Numbered from the stretch's first letter, positions 6,895-16,605 are shown. The stretch is DNA of 64,000 nt from MWCO01 sp964488865 (GCA_964488865.1 CAZAWR010000024.1:45235-109234), one strand, 5' to 3'. Made by a program: numbers and translations. Notes: a model not told the origin generated them from the sequence alone.

Positions 6895-9800
6895 TCACCC
6901 AGGCAACACGCCCGCCGCCCGCGCCAGCACCATCATGCTTGCCGCCACCGACAGGTCCACCTCCGTGCCCTCCGCAAGCTCCTCCACCGCGTCCGCCTCC
7001 TTCATCCCGAGCTTGCCGTCGAACAGCACCAACACGCCCTGACCGCGGTAGCGCACGTCGTCGCCCTCGATCTCCAGGCTGTGCCTCGACCCATCGAGCT
7101 TCGCCAGCACCTCCAACCCCTTGCCCTTCGCGCGAATGCGGTACGCATCGTACGCCGCCTTCTCGAACCCTTCGTCCCGCAGGTGCAAGCGAGGCTTGTC
7201 CCGGTAAGGCGCCCCCGACGTCGGACAGAACGTCGTGCAGTTGCCGCACTCGTTGCAGAAGTCCGCGACGTTGACGATCTGGTAGGGCTGCGTGATCTCG
7301 AAGGTGTGCGTGCCCGCTACGATGAGCTCGCCTCCGTCCACGCACAGGGCCGGCAGGTCCACGCGCAGCGGCTCGATCACGTACATCTGGTTCGCACGAT
7401 TGGGACACACGGTGACGCAGAGGCTGCACATCGTGTGGCACGCGAGGCAACGATCGGCTTCGAGCATCGCCTGGTCGGCCGGTAGGGCGCCGAGCACCTC
7501 CTCGAACCCGTCGCGTGCGTCCATCGCGAGCTCGGGCTCGTGAACCGCGGGGACCCGTCGGGAGCGCCGCTCGAGCAGCTCGGACGTGGACAGGGGTTCG
7601 GGCGACCGGGGCTCGCCGTCCCACGCGAGGTTCTCCCGCAAGGCGATCGTCTTGGCAATGCGACGGCCGTCGGCCACGGCCTGGATGACGGTGGAGGGAC
7701 CGCGCGCGAGGTCGCCCCCCGCGAAGACGTTCGGGAGGCTGGTCTCGCACGTCTCTGGGTCGACCACGAGGGTGCCGTCCTTCCACATCTTGGGTTTCAT
7801 GTCCCCGAGGAAGTCGAGCACGGGCTCCTGGCTGATGCCCACGATGATGGTGTTGCACGGGACGGGGGTGTCGGAGCCTTCGATGGGCACGGGGCGGGGA
7901 CGACCCGATCGGTCCAGCTCCCCGAGCTTCATGTGCGCGCAAATCAGCTCGGCGACCTTGCCGTCGCGCTGCACGACCTTCACGGGCGCGCGCAGCTCCG
8001 AGATGGAAATGCCTTCGTCCAGGGCAGCCTGGATCTCTTGCGGGTCCGCGGGCATCTGCCCGACCGTGCGACGGTACACCACGGTCACGCGTCCTCCCGG
8101 ACCGACGAGGCGGACGGCGGTGCGTGCGGCGTCCATGGCGGAGTTGCCGCCCCCGATGACGATGACGTTGGGACCGAGGGTCGGAGGCTTGCCGCGTCGA
8201 ACGGCGTCGAGGAAGTCGAGCGCGTCGAACACGCCATCCGCATCCTCCCCGACGATGCCGAGCGTGCGACCTCGTTGTGCGCCGGCCGCGAGCACGATGT
8301 TGTCGAAGCCCTGCGTTTGTAGCTCCTTGAGGCTGACGTCCCGGCCCACGCTCACCCCGCAGCGGACCCAAACCCCGGCCTGTCGTATCCGAGCGAGGTC
8401 CTGCGCGATGGGCTCGTCGGGCAGTCGGTAGCTGGGAATGACCGCGGAGGCCATGCCACCGGGTTCGGGCTTGCTCTCGAACACCGTCACGGAGCAAGCG
8501 GCGCGGGAGAGGTAGTAGGCAGCGGAGAGACCGGCTGGCCCAGCGCCCACAACGGCCACCCGGACGCCACGCTTGGTCGAGGCCTCCTCCTGGAGGCTGG
8601 GGGTCCCCTCGGAGGCGGCGTGCCGCTTGATGGCGCGGATCGCCAGGGGCGCCTCGTAATGATTGCGCACGCATCGTTCGACGCAGGGGTGGTCACAAAC
8701 CCGTCCCGTGACGGCGGGCATCGCGTTGGTGTGCAGGATGACGTCCATCGCCTCGGTGGGTCGTCCTTGCGCCACCAGCCGCATGTAGTCGGGCACGTTC
8801 TGGTGCGTGGGGCACGCTTCCTGGCAGGGTGCGGCGATGCAGTCGAAGCTGCCGAGGGCTCGCGCCCCCTTGGTCTCGAGCGGCTTGATGCGACCGCGCA
8901 GACGCCTGTCCCCGAGCACTTGCTCGGCATGTCGCGCGAGGTTCTCCCTCGCAGCGGTGGACGGCTCCGCGCCCTGCATCCCCGCGCGCGCGACCACGAA
9001 GTCGTCGAGGCTCTTCGCGGACACGGTATCCATGGCGGCGGCAAGGGAGTCGACGTACTGCGTCAGCCGCGCGTAACCCCCAGGCTTCAGCAAGTCCGTG
9101 CACGTGGTGACCGGACCCAGCCCGTCCGCCACGAGCGAAGGGAAGTTGAACGCGTCCGCACCGCCGCAGAACGACAGCGGTAAGCGCCCGTCCAGCGCCT
9201 CCGTGATGCGATGGGCCAGCGTCACCGTCAGCGGGTGCAACGCCCTGCCCGACATGTACATGCTCTTTTCGCTAGCCGGGAACACAGGGCGACGGTTCGA
9301 TACCTCGAGGGTGTTCGACAGCTTGAGGCCGAACTGCCGTCCACACTTCTGCGCCGCCTGCGCGAGGTTGCGCACCATCTGCATCGCATCGTCGAACTTC
9401 GGGTCGTGATCGAACGCGGCGTCCTCGACCACCACGTCGAACCCCATGCGTTCGTTGAGGATGCCGCGCAGAAGCTCCGGTCCCAGCAGCGTGGGGTTGA
9501 GCTTTACCCACGTGTCGATGCCGAGGTCGTCGAGCATGAACCGCGCGATCCTCTCGATCTCCGCAGGCGGGCAGCCATGCATCGTCGACAGCGTCACCAG
9601 GCTCGACAGGTTCGGCCCGATCGGTACGTCGCGCACCGACGGCACCACCGCGGCGAGCGCGTCCACCACCGCCGGGAGCTCTTCGCTCGCGTCCCGCATG
9701 CGACGCAAGAACCGCTGCACTTTCTCGGAGCGAATGCCATCGAGGTCGTAGCCCACGCTCATGTTGAAGAAGAGGTCGGGCGGGTGGCCGAGCTCATGGG

Positions 9801-10194
9801 CGAGCGCATGGATGAGCACCCAGGCCTTGAGGTACTCGTCGAAGGACTGCTCGAGGGTGAGCTCCTGGGACCACTCGCAATTGTAGGTGACGTCGGCGGA
9901 GTCGATGCAGGGGCGGGCGACCGAGATCTCGTCGAGGATCTGGACGGTCTTGAGCTCGATGAAGCGGGCGCCGCACAGCCAGGAGGCGACGATGTTCTGG
10001 GCGAGCTGGGTGTGGGGGCCGGCAGCGACGCCGAGGGGAGCGCCGATGTGGTGGCCGAAGCAGGACACCGCCATGCGGTCCTGGGGGAACCGGACCGAGG
10101 ATCGCGGCATTCCCATGACCTCGTCGCTCCCAAGACCTCCGAAGATCCAGCGTCCGAGTTGGTCGACCGGTGCGGGTTCGAACTTCTTCTCCAT
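6895..10194 (-). CDS. ygfK: YgfK-type iron-sulfur flavoprotein (putative selenate reductase subunit)
   Basis: A predicted 1099-residue multidomain redox protein; E. coli YgfK is a little over 1000. The N-terminal about 430 residues resemble the dihydroorotate-dehydrogenase barrel (GVAAGPHTQLAQN, FIELKTV). A glutamate-synthase-type cysteine domain follows (CQEACPTHQN near 450, then CDHPCVERC). An NAD(P)/FAD reductase comes next, with VVGAGPAGLS near 545 and VIGGGNSAMDAA near 678. A C-terminal ferredoxin has CLACHTMCSLCVTVCP near 918 and CNECGNCTTFCP near 980. In E. coli the gene sits with molybdenum hydroxylases for purine metabolism; none is seen here. It lies 39 bp downstream of the outer-membrane gene at 12207, with a GGAG ribosome-binding site. 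Confidence 0.9.
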   Translation of the reverse strand: MEKKFEPAPVDQLGRWIFGGLGSDEVMGMPRSSVRFPQDRMAVSCFGHHIGAPLGVAAGPHTQLAQNIVASWLCGARFIELKTVQILDEISVARPCIDSADVTYNCEWSQELTLEQSFDEYLKAWVLIHALAHELGHPPDLFFNMSVGYDLDGIRSEKVQRFLRRMRDASEELPAVVDALAAVVPSVRDVPIGPNLSSLVTLSTMHGCPPAEIERIARFMLDDLGIDTWVKLNPTLLGPELLRGILNERMGFDVVVEDAAFDHDPKFDDAMQMVRNLAQAAQKCGRQFGLKLSNTLEVSNRRPVFPASEKSMYMSGRALHPLTVTLAHRITEALDGRLPLSFCGGADAFNFPSLVADGLGPVTTCTDLLKPGGYARLTQYVDSLAAAMDTVSAKSLDDFVVARAGMQGAEPSTAARENLARHAEQVLGDRRLRGRIKPLETKGARALGSFDCIAAPCQEACPTHQNVPDYMRLVAQGRPTEAMDVILHTNAMPAVTGRVCDHPCVERCVRNHYEAPLAIRAIKRHAASEGTPSLQEEASTKRGVRVAVVGAGPAGLSAAYYLSRAACSVTVFESKPEPGGMASAVIPSYRLPDEPIAQDLARIRQAGVWVRCGVSVGRDVSLKELQTQGFDNIVLAAGAQRGRTLGIVGEDADGVFDALDFLDAVRRGKPPTLGPNVIVIGGGNSAMDAARTAVRLVGPGGRVTVVYRRTVGQMPADPQEIQAALDEGISISELRAPVKVVQRDGKVAELICAHMKLGELDRSGRPRPVPIEGSDTPVPCNTIIVGISQEPVLDFLGDMKPKMWKDGTLVVDPETCETSLPNVFAGGDLARGPSTVIQAVADGRRIAKTIALRENLAWDGEPRSPEPLSTSELLERRSRRVPAVHEPELAMDARDGFEEVLGALPADQAMLEADRCLACHTMCSLCVTVCPNRANQMYVIEPLRVDLPALCVDGGELIVAGTHTFEITQPYQIVNVADFCNECGNCTTFCPTSGAPYRDKPRLHLRDEGFEKAAYDAYRIRAKGKGLEVLAKLDGSRHSLEIEGDDVRYRGQGVLVLFDGKLGMKEADAVEELAEGTEVDLSVAASMMVLARAAGVLPG

Positions 10195-10233
10195 GAGCTG
10201 TCTCCAGCGCTGTAGCTCCTCGAGCCCCAGCGA

Positions 10234-12207
10234 TCAGAATCGTACGACGGCTTCCGCCTTGGCGCCCTCGAAGGGAGCGAAGTCCCTGCAGACGCCCGAG
10301 ATGCAACGCAAGGCGCCGCGTTGCTGCCCGACGAACAGGCGCAAGCTCTTGTCCGAGTCGACGCGCCACTTGACAGACCCGTTGTAGTAGCTGTCCGGAT
10401 GACCCTCTTGGGACGTGTACTCGTAACCGAAGGCCACGGACAGGTGGGGATTCCACTGCACCGCCGTGTAGTTCTCCCCTTCCCACCAGGGGATGGGCGT
10501 CTTCGACGCATCATGGCGACGTCGCGCCGTGCCCTGCACTTGGAGGTAGAGCGTGCGGGTCAGTTGCTTGAGCAGGTCGTAGCGGACGTAGCCTTCGCGG
10601 TAGTAGACGGAGGTCGGCTCGGAGACAGGGTCCCGCTCGGCGAGCTGATCGTCCCTCGCGCCGATCCAGGCGAACACGTGGGACTTCTTCTTCTCGAAGG
10701 TCGCTTCCAGCCCCACCGCCGTGTCCCAGACGTCGTTGCGGTTCTCGTCCGCGATCTCGCAGGCCGCCGTTCCGGTCTCGCCCCAGGACGCATAGCGCCC
10801 GAGCCACCCGTACACGAGTAGGTCGTTCGTGACGCGCGCGTCGAGGCGCCCCCGGCCGCCGGTCACGCAGGTGTTGAAGAAGTTCGCCTCGGTGTCCACG
10901 TAGACAGGCAAGGTTGTGGGGGGCGTGCTGTACTGAATGAGCGCAAACTCGTTCACGGAACCGTTGGCGTCGATGTTCGCCGCGAGCGGGAAGAACTTCC
11001 GGTAGTGCTTGCCCTCGAGCGTCAGGGCGAAGGGGCCGCCGTTGGCGGAAGCCGAGGCGTACACCGCGTGCCCGTCCGCGTCGTCGGCAGTCGTGCGTGC
11101 GGAGCTTGCGGTCGGGTCGAACGCCGCGGGCAACTCCTGGTTGCGCTGCTGCTGGACCGCGGCCTCGACATAGAAAGAGGCGTGTCCGAAGATGTCCGGG
11201 ATGGTGACGGAGGCGCTGGCGTTGCGAATCTGACCGGCGCCTCTAGCTTCCTGATTGCTGTACGGGGTGCACACTTCCGGCGCATCGGGGAAGGCACAAG
11301 GGTCGGGACGATCGAGGGCGACCGCGTGCAGCCCCAGGGTGGCTTGTTGGGGGCCGCCTTCCACGCTCGCCCCGATGAGCCGGTCCGGCACGAAGGTGGC
11401 CTCGGGGTTCGTGATGTAGGCCGTCTCACGCGGGGTCGGCATGCCCGCGAAGTACCATGTGCCAGGGGCCTCGAGCACGCGCCCGCTCGGCTCGTCCACC
11501 CGCAACGGGTTGAGATAACCCCCCACGCCCGAGACCCGAAGCTTCGTACCCTTCGGCATCGGCACGCGATAGGAGAGCTTGCCCCCGCGGATCGTCGTGT
11601 CCACCGCAAGCTCGTCGATCTTCCGTACGCTCAACACCAACCCGCGCCCGAACTGCGCGTACACGTCCCCTACCGTCGCCTCGATCTCCGGCGTCATGTA
11701 CGTCAAGTACAGCTTCGACGGGTACACGACGTTGCGATACCGGTTCGACAGCTCTCTACCGTGAACGAACGTCCGGTCGTACAGGTCCGGTGGGTCGGGG
11801 TTGCCCGGCGACGGGGTCCACGCGGCAACGTCCTCTTCCGCCAAGTCGTTCGGGTCGGGCGTGGAGAAGAAGGTCGAGCTGTCCATGCGGACGCCTAGAA
11901 CGAGCCGATACCACTGCGCCTGCACGTTGAGGCGGTTCGTCCACGTGCCCCAATTGTCGTCCACGCCGGTGTTGTTGCGGTTGTCGAAGTTGTAGTTGAC
12001 GACCGCGGTCTCGGTCACGTCCACGGTGAGGGGATGACCCGCGACATCGCCGCCCTCGAGGGCGAAGGCGGAAGGGCCAACGAGACCGACGGCGGACGCG
12101 GTCAGTAGTTGCAGGGTACGTTGCCGCAGCGCACGCGCCGATGCACTAGACCCGGTTCTTGCCGTGTTACGAAGCGAGGTAGACGGACGACTTCGACGCC
12201 ATCGCAT
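10234..12207 (-). CDS. Outer-membrane beta-barrel protein (DUF6029-like)
   Basis: A predicted protein of about 657 residues. From the ATG at 12207 there is a long basic N-region, a hydrophobic stretch (LLTASAVGLVG) and a PSAFA cleavage site before LEGGD. The mature part is rich in alternating strands with aromatic ends (VVNYNFDNRNN, LNVQAQWYRLVLGVRMD) and ends in KAEAVVRF, a typical barrel C-terminus with terminal Phe. DUF6029 is my best family guess, held weakly. The start is uncertain because no clear ribosome-binding site precedes 12207, and an in-frame start at 12282 exists. Translated before ygfK in the same direction, it may provide outer-membrane uptake or contact for that redox protein, but this is inference from position only. 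Confidence 0.75.
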   Translation of the reverse strand: MRWRRSRPSTSLRNTARTGSSASARALRQRTLQLLTASAVGLVGPSAFALEGGDVAGHPLTVDVTETAVVNYNFDNRNNTGVDDNWGTWTNRLNVQAQWYRLVLGVRMDSSTFFSTPDPNDLAEEDVAAWTPSPGNPDPPDLYDRTFVHGRELSNRYRNVVYPSKLYLTYMTPEIEATVGDVYAQFGRGLVLSVRKIDELAVDTTIRGGKLSYRVPMPKGTKLRVSGVGGYLNPLRVDEPSGRVLEAPGTWYFAGMPTPRETAYITNPEATFVPDRLIGASVEGGPQQATLGLHAVALDRPDPCAFPDAPEVCTPYSNQEARGAGQIRNASASVTIPDIFGHASFYVEAAVQQQRNQELPAAFDPTASSARTTADDADGHAVYASASANGGPFALTLEGKHYRKFFPLAANIDANGSVNEFALIQYSTPPTTLPVYVDTEANFFNTCVTGGRGRLDARVTNDLLVYGWLGRYASWGETGTAACEIADENRNDVWDTAVGLEATFEKKKSHVFAWIGARDDQLAERDPVSEPTSVYYREGYVRYDLLKQLTRTLYLQVQGTARRRHDASKTPIPWWEGENYTAVQWNPHLSVAFGYEYTSQEGHPDSYYNGSVKWRVDSDKSLRLFVGQQRGALRCISGVCRDFAPFEGAKAEAVVRF

Positions 12208-12381
12208 GGTGCAAGGTCTTAGTACAGCGGTCGGCAAGTTGGTACCTCGCGTGGGAGGGCCTCGCCCGGGAATGCGAACCACGCGATCCCCGGCCCGGCC
12301 CGCGGAAGAACGTCGGGTTGTTGCGAGAGGCGAGCGGACGGGATCGCGGCGCTCGCACCGAGACCGTGCAGTAACGGGCGT

Positions 12382-13332
12382 TCAGGGGACGACGCGAGTG
12401 ACGTTCCAGGTGACGACGGTCCCCCTGGCTGGGTAGATCTGCCGCAGCACCATGGGACGTCGGAACGTCTTCTGTTCGCCGTCGACCATTCTGGCCTTGC
12501 CAAATAGCCGCTTCTTCTTGCGAAGCGTGTACATCACGATCGTGACGGATTCCTGGAGGAAGAATCTCCAACGACCGTCGGTTTGGCGATGCCCCATGAC
12601 GGTTCCCTCGGACTTCATATCGGAGATTCGCATCTCGTTCTGGTGCTCGCTCTTGAGAAACTGCATGTAGGCCTGCATGTCGGGGGTCATCCTGTCGTAG
12701 GTGCCGCCGCCGGAGAGGTACCGCTGCTTGTTGACCTCCGCGAAATTCTGGGAGCCTCCGGACATCCGACCGAACAGGAGACGCCAATGGGTCACGCTGT
12801 CGGATTCGGTTCCCGTGCTGGGATCCGTGAGCCTCGGTTTCGCGGTGAAGTCACGGGTATTCGAGAAACCGCCATGATAGACGGTCGGCGAGTCGTCGGG
12901 GCCATCGACGAAGACCGAGCAGCCCGACAACGCCGACGTGAAGAAGATCGGGGAGTCTGGCGTGCCGGGCGGCAGAACCTCCGGCCGCAGGATCTTCATC
13001 TTCGTCACGTGGTCGGAGAACCAGGGCAGGAACCACATGGGCAGGTAGTTCTTCCTCTGCCGCTCGTCGAGTTGACGATGCGAGAGGAACGCGAGTTGGT
13101 ACCTGTCCCCTTGCTCCTTGACGAGCGAACCGTAGGCGATTCGATCGCGCGGTGACGTGAGCGTCAGCTTGGAATCCGTGGTCTCGACTTGTCCCGAAAG
13201 AACTCGGGCCAGGGGAAGGTAGCCGTTCGGTCCCTTGCCCATCGTGTAGCCCGACCCGGGAACGACCCAGTAGTCCTCGAGAAATCCCTTGGGATCGCTC
13301 TTGAGTCGAAGCAGATCCATCGACAGAACCAT
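12382..13332 (-). CDS. BLF1-like protein (predicted glutamine-deamidase fold, candidate toxin or effector)
   Basis: A predicted 316-residue protein; the ATG at 13332 has a strong GAGGAG site upstream. Its centre resembles Burkholderia lethal factor 1 as I remember it: a LPW segment (WFLPWF), then FFTSALSGC, V-F, a Gly-Asp-Pro loop, and a TVYH segment. BLF1 has the same order, LPW, FFT..LSGC, VF, then a His. The LSGC motif is shared with CNF1 deamidases, where Cys and a downstream His are catalytic. Here Cys138 and His153 are 15 residues apart, as in CNF1. A later GTVMGHRQ segment also echoes BLF1. No signal peptide, membrane segment or immunity-like neighbour is visible. In BLF1 the target is host eIF4A; whether this protein is a toxin is unknown. 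Confidence 0.65.
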   Translation of the reverse strand: MVLSMDLLRLKSDPKGFLEDYWVVPGSGYTMGKGPNGYLPLARVLSGQVETTDSKLTLTSPRDRIAYGSLVKEQGDRYQLAFLSHRQLDERQRKNYLPMWFLPWFSDHVTKMKILRPEVLPPGTPDSPIFFTSALSGCSVFVDGPDDSPTVYHGGFSNTRDFTAKPRLTDPSTGTESDSVTHWRLLFGRMSGGSQNFAEVNKQRYLSGGGTYDRMTPDMQAYMQFLKSEHQNEMRISDMKSEGTVMGHRQTDGRWRFFLQESVTIVMYTLRKKKRLFGKARMVDGEQKTFRRPMVLRQIYPARGTVVTWNVTRVVP

Positions 13333-13457
13333 GGCACACTCCTCGGTCCGCGAAGGTAGCACGTTGCGACCCGAAAGGAGAGCCGGCCCCGCCGGACGGG
13401 GTGTCAATCCGGATCCTCATAGGCGAGCGGCCAGGCGTCAGGCAGAGCCCGACGTCA

Positions 13458-15479
13458 CTAAGGGGTTGGGCTCACACCCGTGCGATCCCGTCGCAACGCC
13501 CCAAGATCCACCGGCTCCTCGCAGAGCACCACGACCAGCCTCCGCGGCCCATGGGCGGGAATGACCAGCACCTTCTCCACGTCGGCGGTGCGGCTCGGCC
13601 CGGTCACGATGATTTGGTAGTCCCCCCACGTGGCGGACTTGCGCTTGACCGCGCGTGCCACGAGCGCATGCGCCACGGTCGGCACGATCTGGCTGGGCCT
13701 GCCCACGACGATGTGCGTCTCCGCGAGCATGACGGGATGCCCCTCGGCGCGCCGTCGCATGTCGATGACCACGCCACCGGTGTCCGCGATCAGCATCTCC
13801 GCATGGGTGATGCCCAAGGCGTACTCGCGCTTGTCGGTCGGCTCGCCCTGCACCGCAACGCGGTCCGCCGGGTGTTCTTCCATGCGAATGCGGAGGAACT
13901 CCTCTGCGACGGACGCCTGGTCGAAGATCTGGACCTCACTGGCGCCGTCGGGGCCAAGCTCGACCATGCGCTCCTGGAAGGACCGCAGCAGGTCGTTGTG
14001 GGCGTAATGGGTGGGCTCGGGTCCGGGGCCGCTGTCGGGCCGGGCGACGGGCTCGAGCAGGGGCTGGGTCTCGGCGGGTGACCGGTCGAGCCGTTCGCGA
14101 TGCCACCAGCGGCGGAAACTTTCCTTGGGAGGGGAGGGCAACTCCCGCGACGCGAGCCACGCCTTGCCCGTCGGGTGAAAGGAGGCCAGCTTGCGGGCCA
14201 GCGGATACAGCCGCGTGCCCCGGTCCATGCGGCTGCCCTTGCGCATCGCGGAGGCAGCCATGCGAAGCGGCCACGCGAGCGAATCCGAGGACCCCTTCTC
14301 CACGATCCGGGCACGCATCGTGAGCAAGTGCTTGTGCAGCGGGATCCGCACGGGACAGGTCTCGGTGCAGGCGCCGCACAGCGAAGAGGCGAAAGGCAAG
14401 TCACCGAACCGATCCATACCCTCGAGGTGGGGCATCAGCAGCGAGCCAATGGGCCCCGGGTAGGCGCCACCGTAGGCGTGGCCGCCCACGTTCCGGTACA
14501 CCGGGCACACGTTCATGCACGCCCCGCAACGGATGCACGTGAGCAGGTCCCGCAGCTCTTCGTCGAGCATCAGCTTGCTGCGACCGTGATCGAGCAGGAC
14601 GACGTGCATGTCGGGGTGCGCGTCGGCCATCAGGGAGACGTAGCAACTCTGTCGCTGTGCGGTGGCCGAGACGGGCAGCAAGCGCAGCAGTACGCCGAGG
14701 TCCTTTTCGGTTTCGATCAGCTTGTCGATGCCGGCGAGCACGATGTGCCGCTTGGGCAAGGCGGTCGTGAGCAGGATGTTGCCCTCGTTCTCGACCAGGA
14801 CCACGGTGCCGGTCTCCGCGACGAGGAAGTTGGCGCCGGAGATGCCGACGTCGGCCTGGAGGAACCGTTCGCGCAGGTGCTTTCGGGCGGTGAGCGAGAG
14901 GTCCCGCGCGAGGCGGTTGCGGGTCTCGGGGTCGGCGGGCTCGGGGTCGTCGATCCAGGGCGGCACCTGCATACCGAGCTTGTCGCGGAAGATGCGAGCG
15001 ACGTCCTCGGTGGACAGGTGGATGGCGGGGGCGGTGACATGGGAGGGCGATTGGCCGGCGAGTTGAACGATGAGCTCTCCAAGGTCGGTCTCGGTGACCT
15101 GGGCCCCGGCCTTCTCGAGGGCCTGGTTGAGTCCGACCTCCTCGGAGGTCATGGACTTGCTCTTGGTGACCTTTCCGCCTGCCTCCATCACGAGCTTGGC
15201 GATGAGCTCGCACGCTTCCTCGGACGTCTTCGCGAGGGAGACGGACACGCCCCGGCCCGCGAGGGCCCGCATGAAGGAGGCGAGCAAGTCCTCGTGGTGA
15301 TCCAGGGCGCGCATCCTGGCGTCGTGCGCACGAACGCGCAGGCTCTCCCAGTCGAGCATCGGCCCGACCAGCTGATCGCGCCTGCGTACGGTGTGCAAGG
15401 TGGCCTTGTGCACCTTGTCGCCCAGGCCGAGCTCGTCGAGCTTGGCGCGCGACGCGTCGCGGAAGCCGTGGCTGCTCAT
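13458..15479 (-). CDS. lutB-lutC: Fused LutB-LutC lactate-oxidation iron-sulfur protein
   Basis: A predicted 673-residue protein joining two subunits that are usually separate. Residues 1-460 match LutB (YkgF): GANFLVAETGTVVLVENEGN, then two 4Fe-4S motifs CIRCGACMNVCP (near 312) and CGACTETCP (near 370). The last 150 residues match LutC (YkgG, DUF162) with ITHAEMLIADTGG and VTGPSRTADVEKVLV. With LutA it would form the membrane-associated L-lactate dehydrogenase that converts lactate to pyruvate. The ATG at 15479 has a GGAGG site and overlaps the lutA stop by 4 bp (ATGA), indicating translational coupling. The long upstream reading frame is antisense-like noise within lutA. Both Cys clusters are intact, so activity is expected. 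Confidence 0.92.
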   Translation of the reverse strand: MSSHGFRDASRAKLDELGLGDKVHKATLHTVRRRDQLVGPMLDWESLRVRAHDARMRALDHHEDLLASFMRALAGRGVSVSLAKTSEEACELIAKLVMEAGGKVTKSKSMTSEEVGLNQALEKAGAQVTETDLGELIVQLAGQSPSHVTAPAIHLSTEDVARIFRDKLGMQVPPWIDDPEPADPETRNRLARDLSLTARKHLRERFLQADVGISGANFLVAETGTVVLVENEGNILLTTALPKRHIVLAGIDKLIETEKDLGVLLRLLPVSATAQRQSCYVSLMADAHPDMHVVLLDHGRSKLMLDEELRDLLTCIRCGACMNVCPVYRNVGGHAYGGAYPGPIGSLLMPHLEGMDRFGDLPFASSLCGACTETCPVRIPLHKHLLTMRARIVEKGSSDSLAWPLRMAASAMRKGSRMDRGTRLYPLARKLASFHPTGKAWLASRELPSPPKESFRRWWHRERLDRSPAETQPLLEPVARPDSGPGPEPTHYAHNDLLRSFQERMVELGPDGASEVQIFDQASVAEEFLRIRMEEHPADRVAVQGEPTDKREYALGITHAEMLIADTGGVVIDMRRRAEGHPVMLAETHIVVGRPSQIVPTVAHALVARAVKRKSATWGDYQIIVTGPSRTADVEKVLVIPAHGPRRLVVVLCEEPVDLGALRRDRTGVSPTP

Positions 15480-16183
15480 GCGTCCTCCAGGCCGGAAGCG
15501 AGGACCTCCGCCACGTGCAGGAGCTTGGGACGGCTCTCGCCTTGACGGGAGAGCAATCCCCCGAGGTGCATCAGGCAGCTCGAGTCGGTGGAGATGAGGT
15601 AGTCGACGTTGGCGTCGAGGATGGGCTCGAGCTTGCGACGGCCCATGGCGGCGGAGACCTCGGGGAACTTCACGGAGAAGGTGCCGCCGAAGCCGCAGCA
15701 CCAGGAGTCGGAGGATGTTTCGACGACGGACAGGCCCTTGACGGAGGCGAGCAAGGTGGATGTGGCACGACCGACTCGGATTTCGCGCAGGGCGTGACAT
15801 CCGATGTGCAGGGCAGCGCGGCCCTCGAGGGTGGCTCCCAGGTCGGTGACGCCGGCGCGGTCGACGAGGAACTCGCAGAGCTCGAAGACGCGGGCGCAGA
15901 CGGGGGAGTCGACGAGCTCGGGGTAATGGCAGCGCACCATGGCGGTGCAGGAGCCGGAGGGACAGACGATGACGTCGTAGGGTCGGAACACGTCGCAGAA
16001 GCGCTGGGCGAGGTCGCGTGCCTCGTCGCGTTTTCCGGCGTTGAAGTGGGGTTGGCCGCAGCAGGTCTGGTCCTCGGGGTACTCGGGGTGAAAGCCGAGG
16101 TGCTCGAGGATCCTCACCGTGGCGATGCCGACGGAGGGATAGAAGCTGTCGACGAAGCAGGGAACGAAGAGGCCGAGTCGCAC
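15476..16183 (-). CDS. lutA: LutA lactate-oxidation iron-sulfur subunit
   Basis: A predicted 235-residue protein, about the size of E. coli YkgE. It has two cysteine-rich CCG domains: an N-terminal VPCFVDSFYP with DQTCCGQPHFNAGK and a C-terminal IGCHALREI with DSWCCGFGGTFS, which in this family bind redox cofactors. Family alignment places the start at LFVPCFVDSFYP, so the GTG at 16183 is preferred. No strong ribosome-binding site is visible, and the longer frame to 16435 would cross repeated intergenic DNA. It is the first gene of the lutA-lutBC operon. Any promoter must lie in the repeat-rich region 16184-16435, where AT-rich sequence at 16350-16379 is the only obvious candidate. Confidence 0.88.
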   Translation of the reverse strand: MRLGLFVPCFVDSFYPSVGIATVRILEHLGFHPEYPEDQTCCGQPHFNAGKRDEARDLAQRFCDVFRPYDVIVCPSGSCTAMVRCHYPELVDSPVCARVFELCEFLVDRAGVTDLGATLEGRAALHIGCHALREIRVGRATSTLLASVKGLSVVETSSDSWCCGFGGTFSVKFPEVSAAMGRRKLEPILDANVDYLISTDSSCLMHLGGLLSRQGESRPKLLHVAEVLASGLEDA

Positions 16184-16257
16184 GAGGAGGTTTTCGTTCT
16201 TACGGCGAGGGAAGTCAAACGGGAGGTTGCCCGGCCCGGGGGAAGGCGGTGGTGTGG

Positions 16258-16307
16258 GCGCAGATTCCGCAGAGAGCCGCAGATGGCTTGGGTTGTGTTT
16301 GCGGAGG
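16258..16307. repeat. Dispersed CAGAGA-rich intergenic element, copy 2
   Basis: Units GCGCAGATT, CCGCAGAGA and CCGCAGATG are followed by TTGTGTTTGCGGAGG, which resembles TTGGTGCGGAGGT in copies 3 and 4. Confidence 0.55.
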
Positions 16308-16581
16308 AGGGCAGTCGAGCGGCGACGGGCGGTGTGCGACGGGAGATGTATTTTTATCCCTATACGTATACTTATTTGCGTGACACCGGGATCTCGCGAG
16401 TGGATTCTGTCTGCGGGTTGCGGAGCCGACGGCAAGCGTGGGGAAGCCCGCCGGGGCGGGGCTTAGCGATGTCCGCCTGATGGAACCGTGTCAACCCGTT
16501 CTCCTGGCCCATGCTATCTCGATGGAGTTCGAGGAAGAGCTGCCTTCCACCTCCCAAGCGAGCTCACGTCGTGGTCGCGCC

Positions 16582-16605
16582 AAGCCCGCCCTCGCGGCGG
16601 GCTTT
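16582..16605. terminator. Strong GC hairpin, candidate terminator
   Basis: AAGCCCGCC (16582-16590) and GGCGGGCTT (16596-16604) pair perfectly around a 5-nt loop. It lies about 95 bp downstream of the minus-strand gene ending at 16698, so it may end the 17778-16698 transcript. The U-tract is weak on both strands. Confidence 0.5.
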
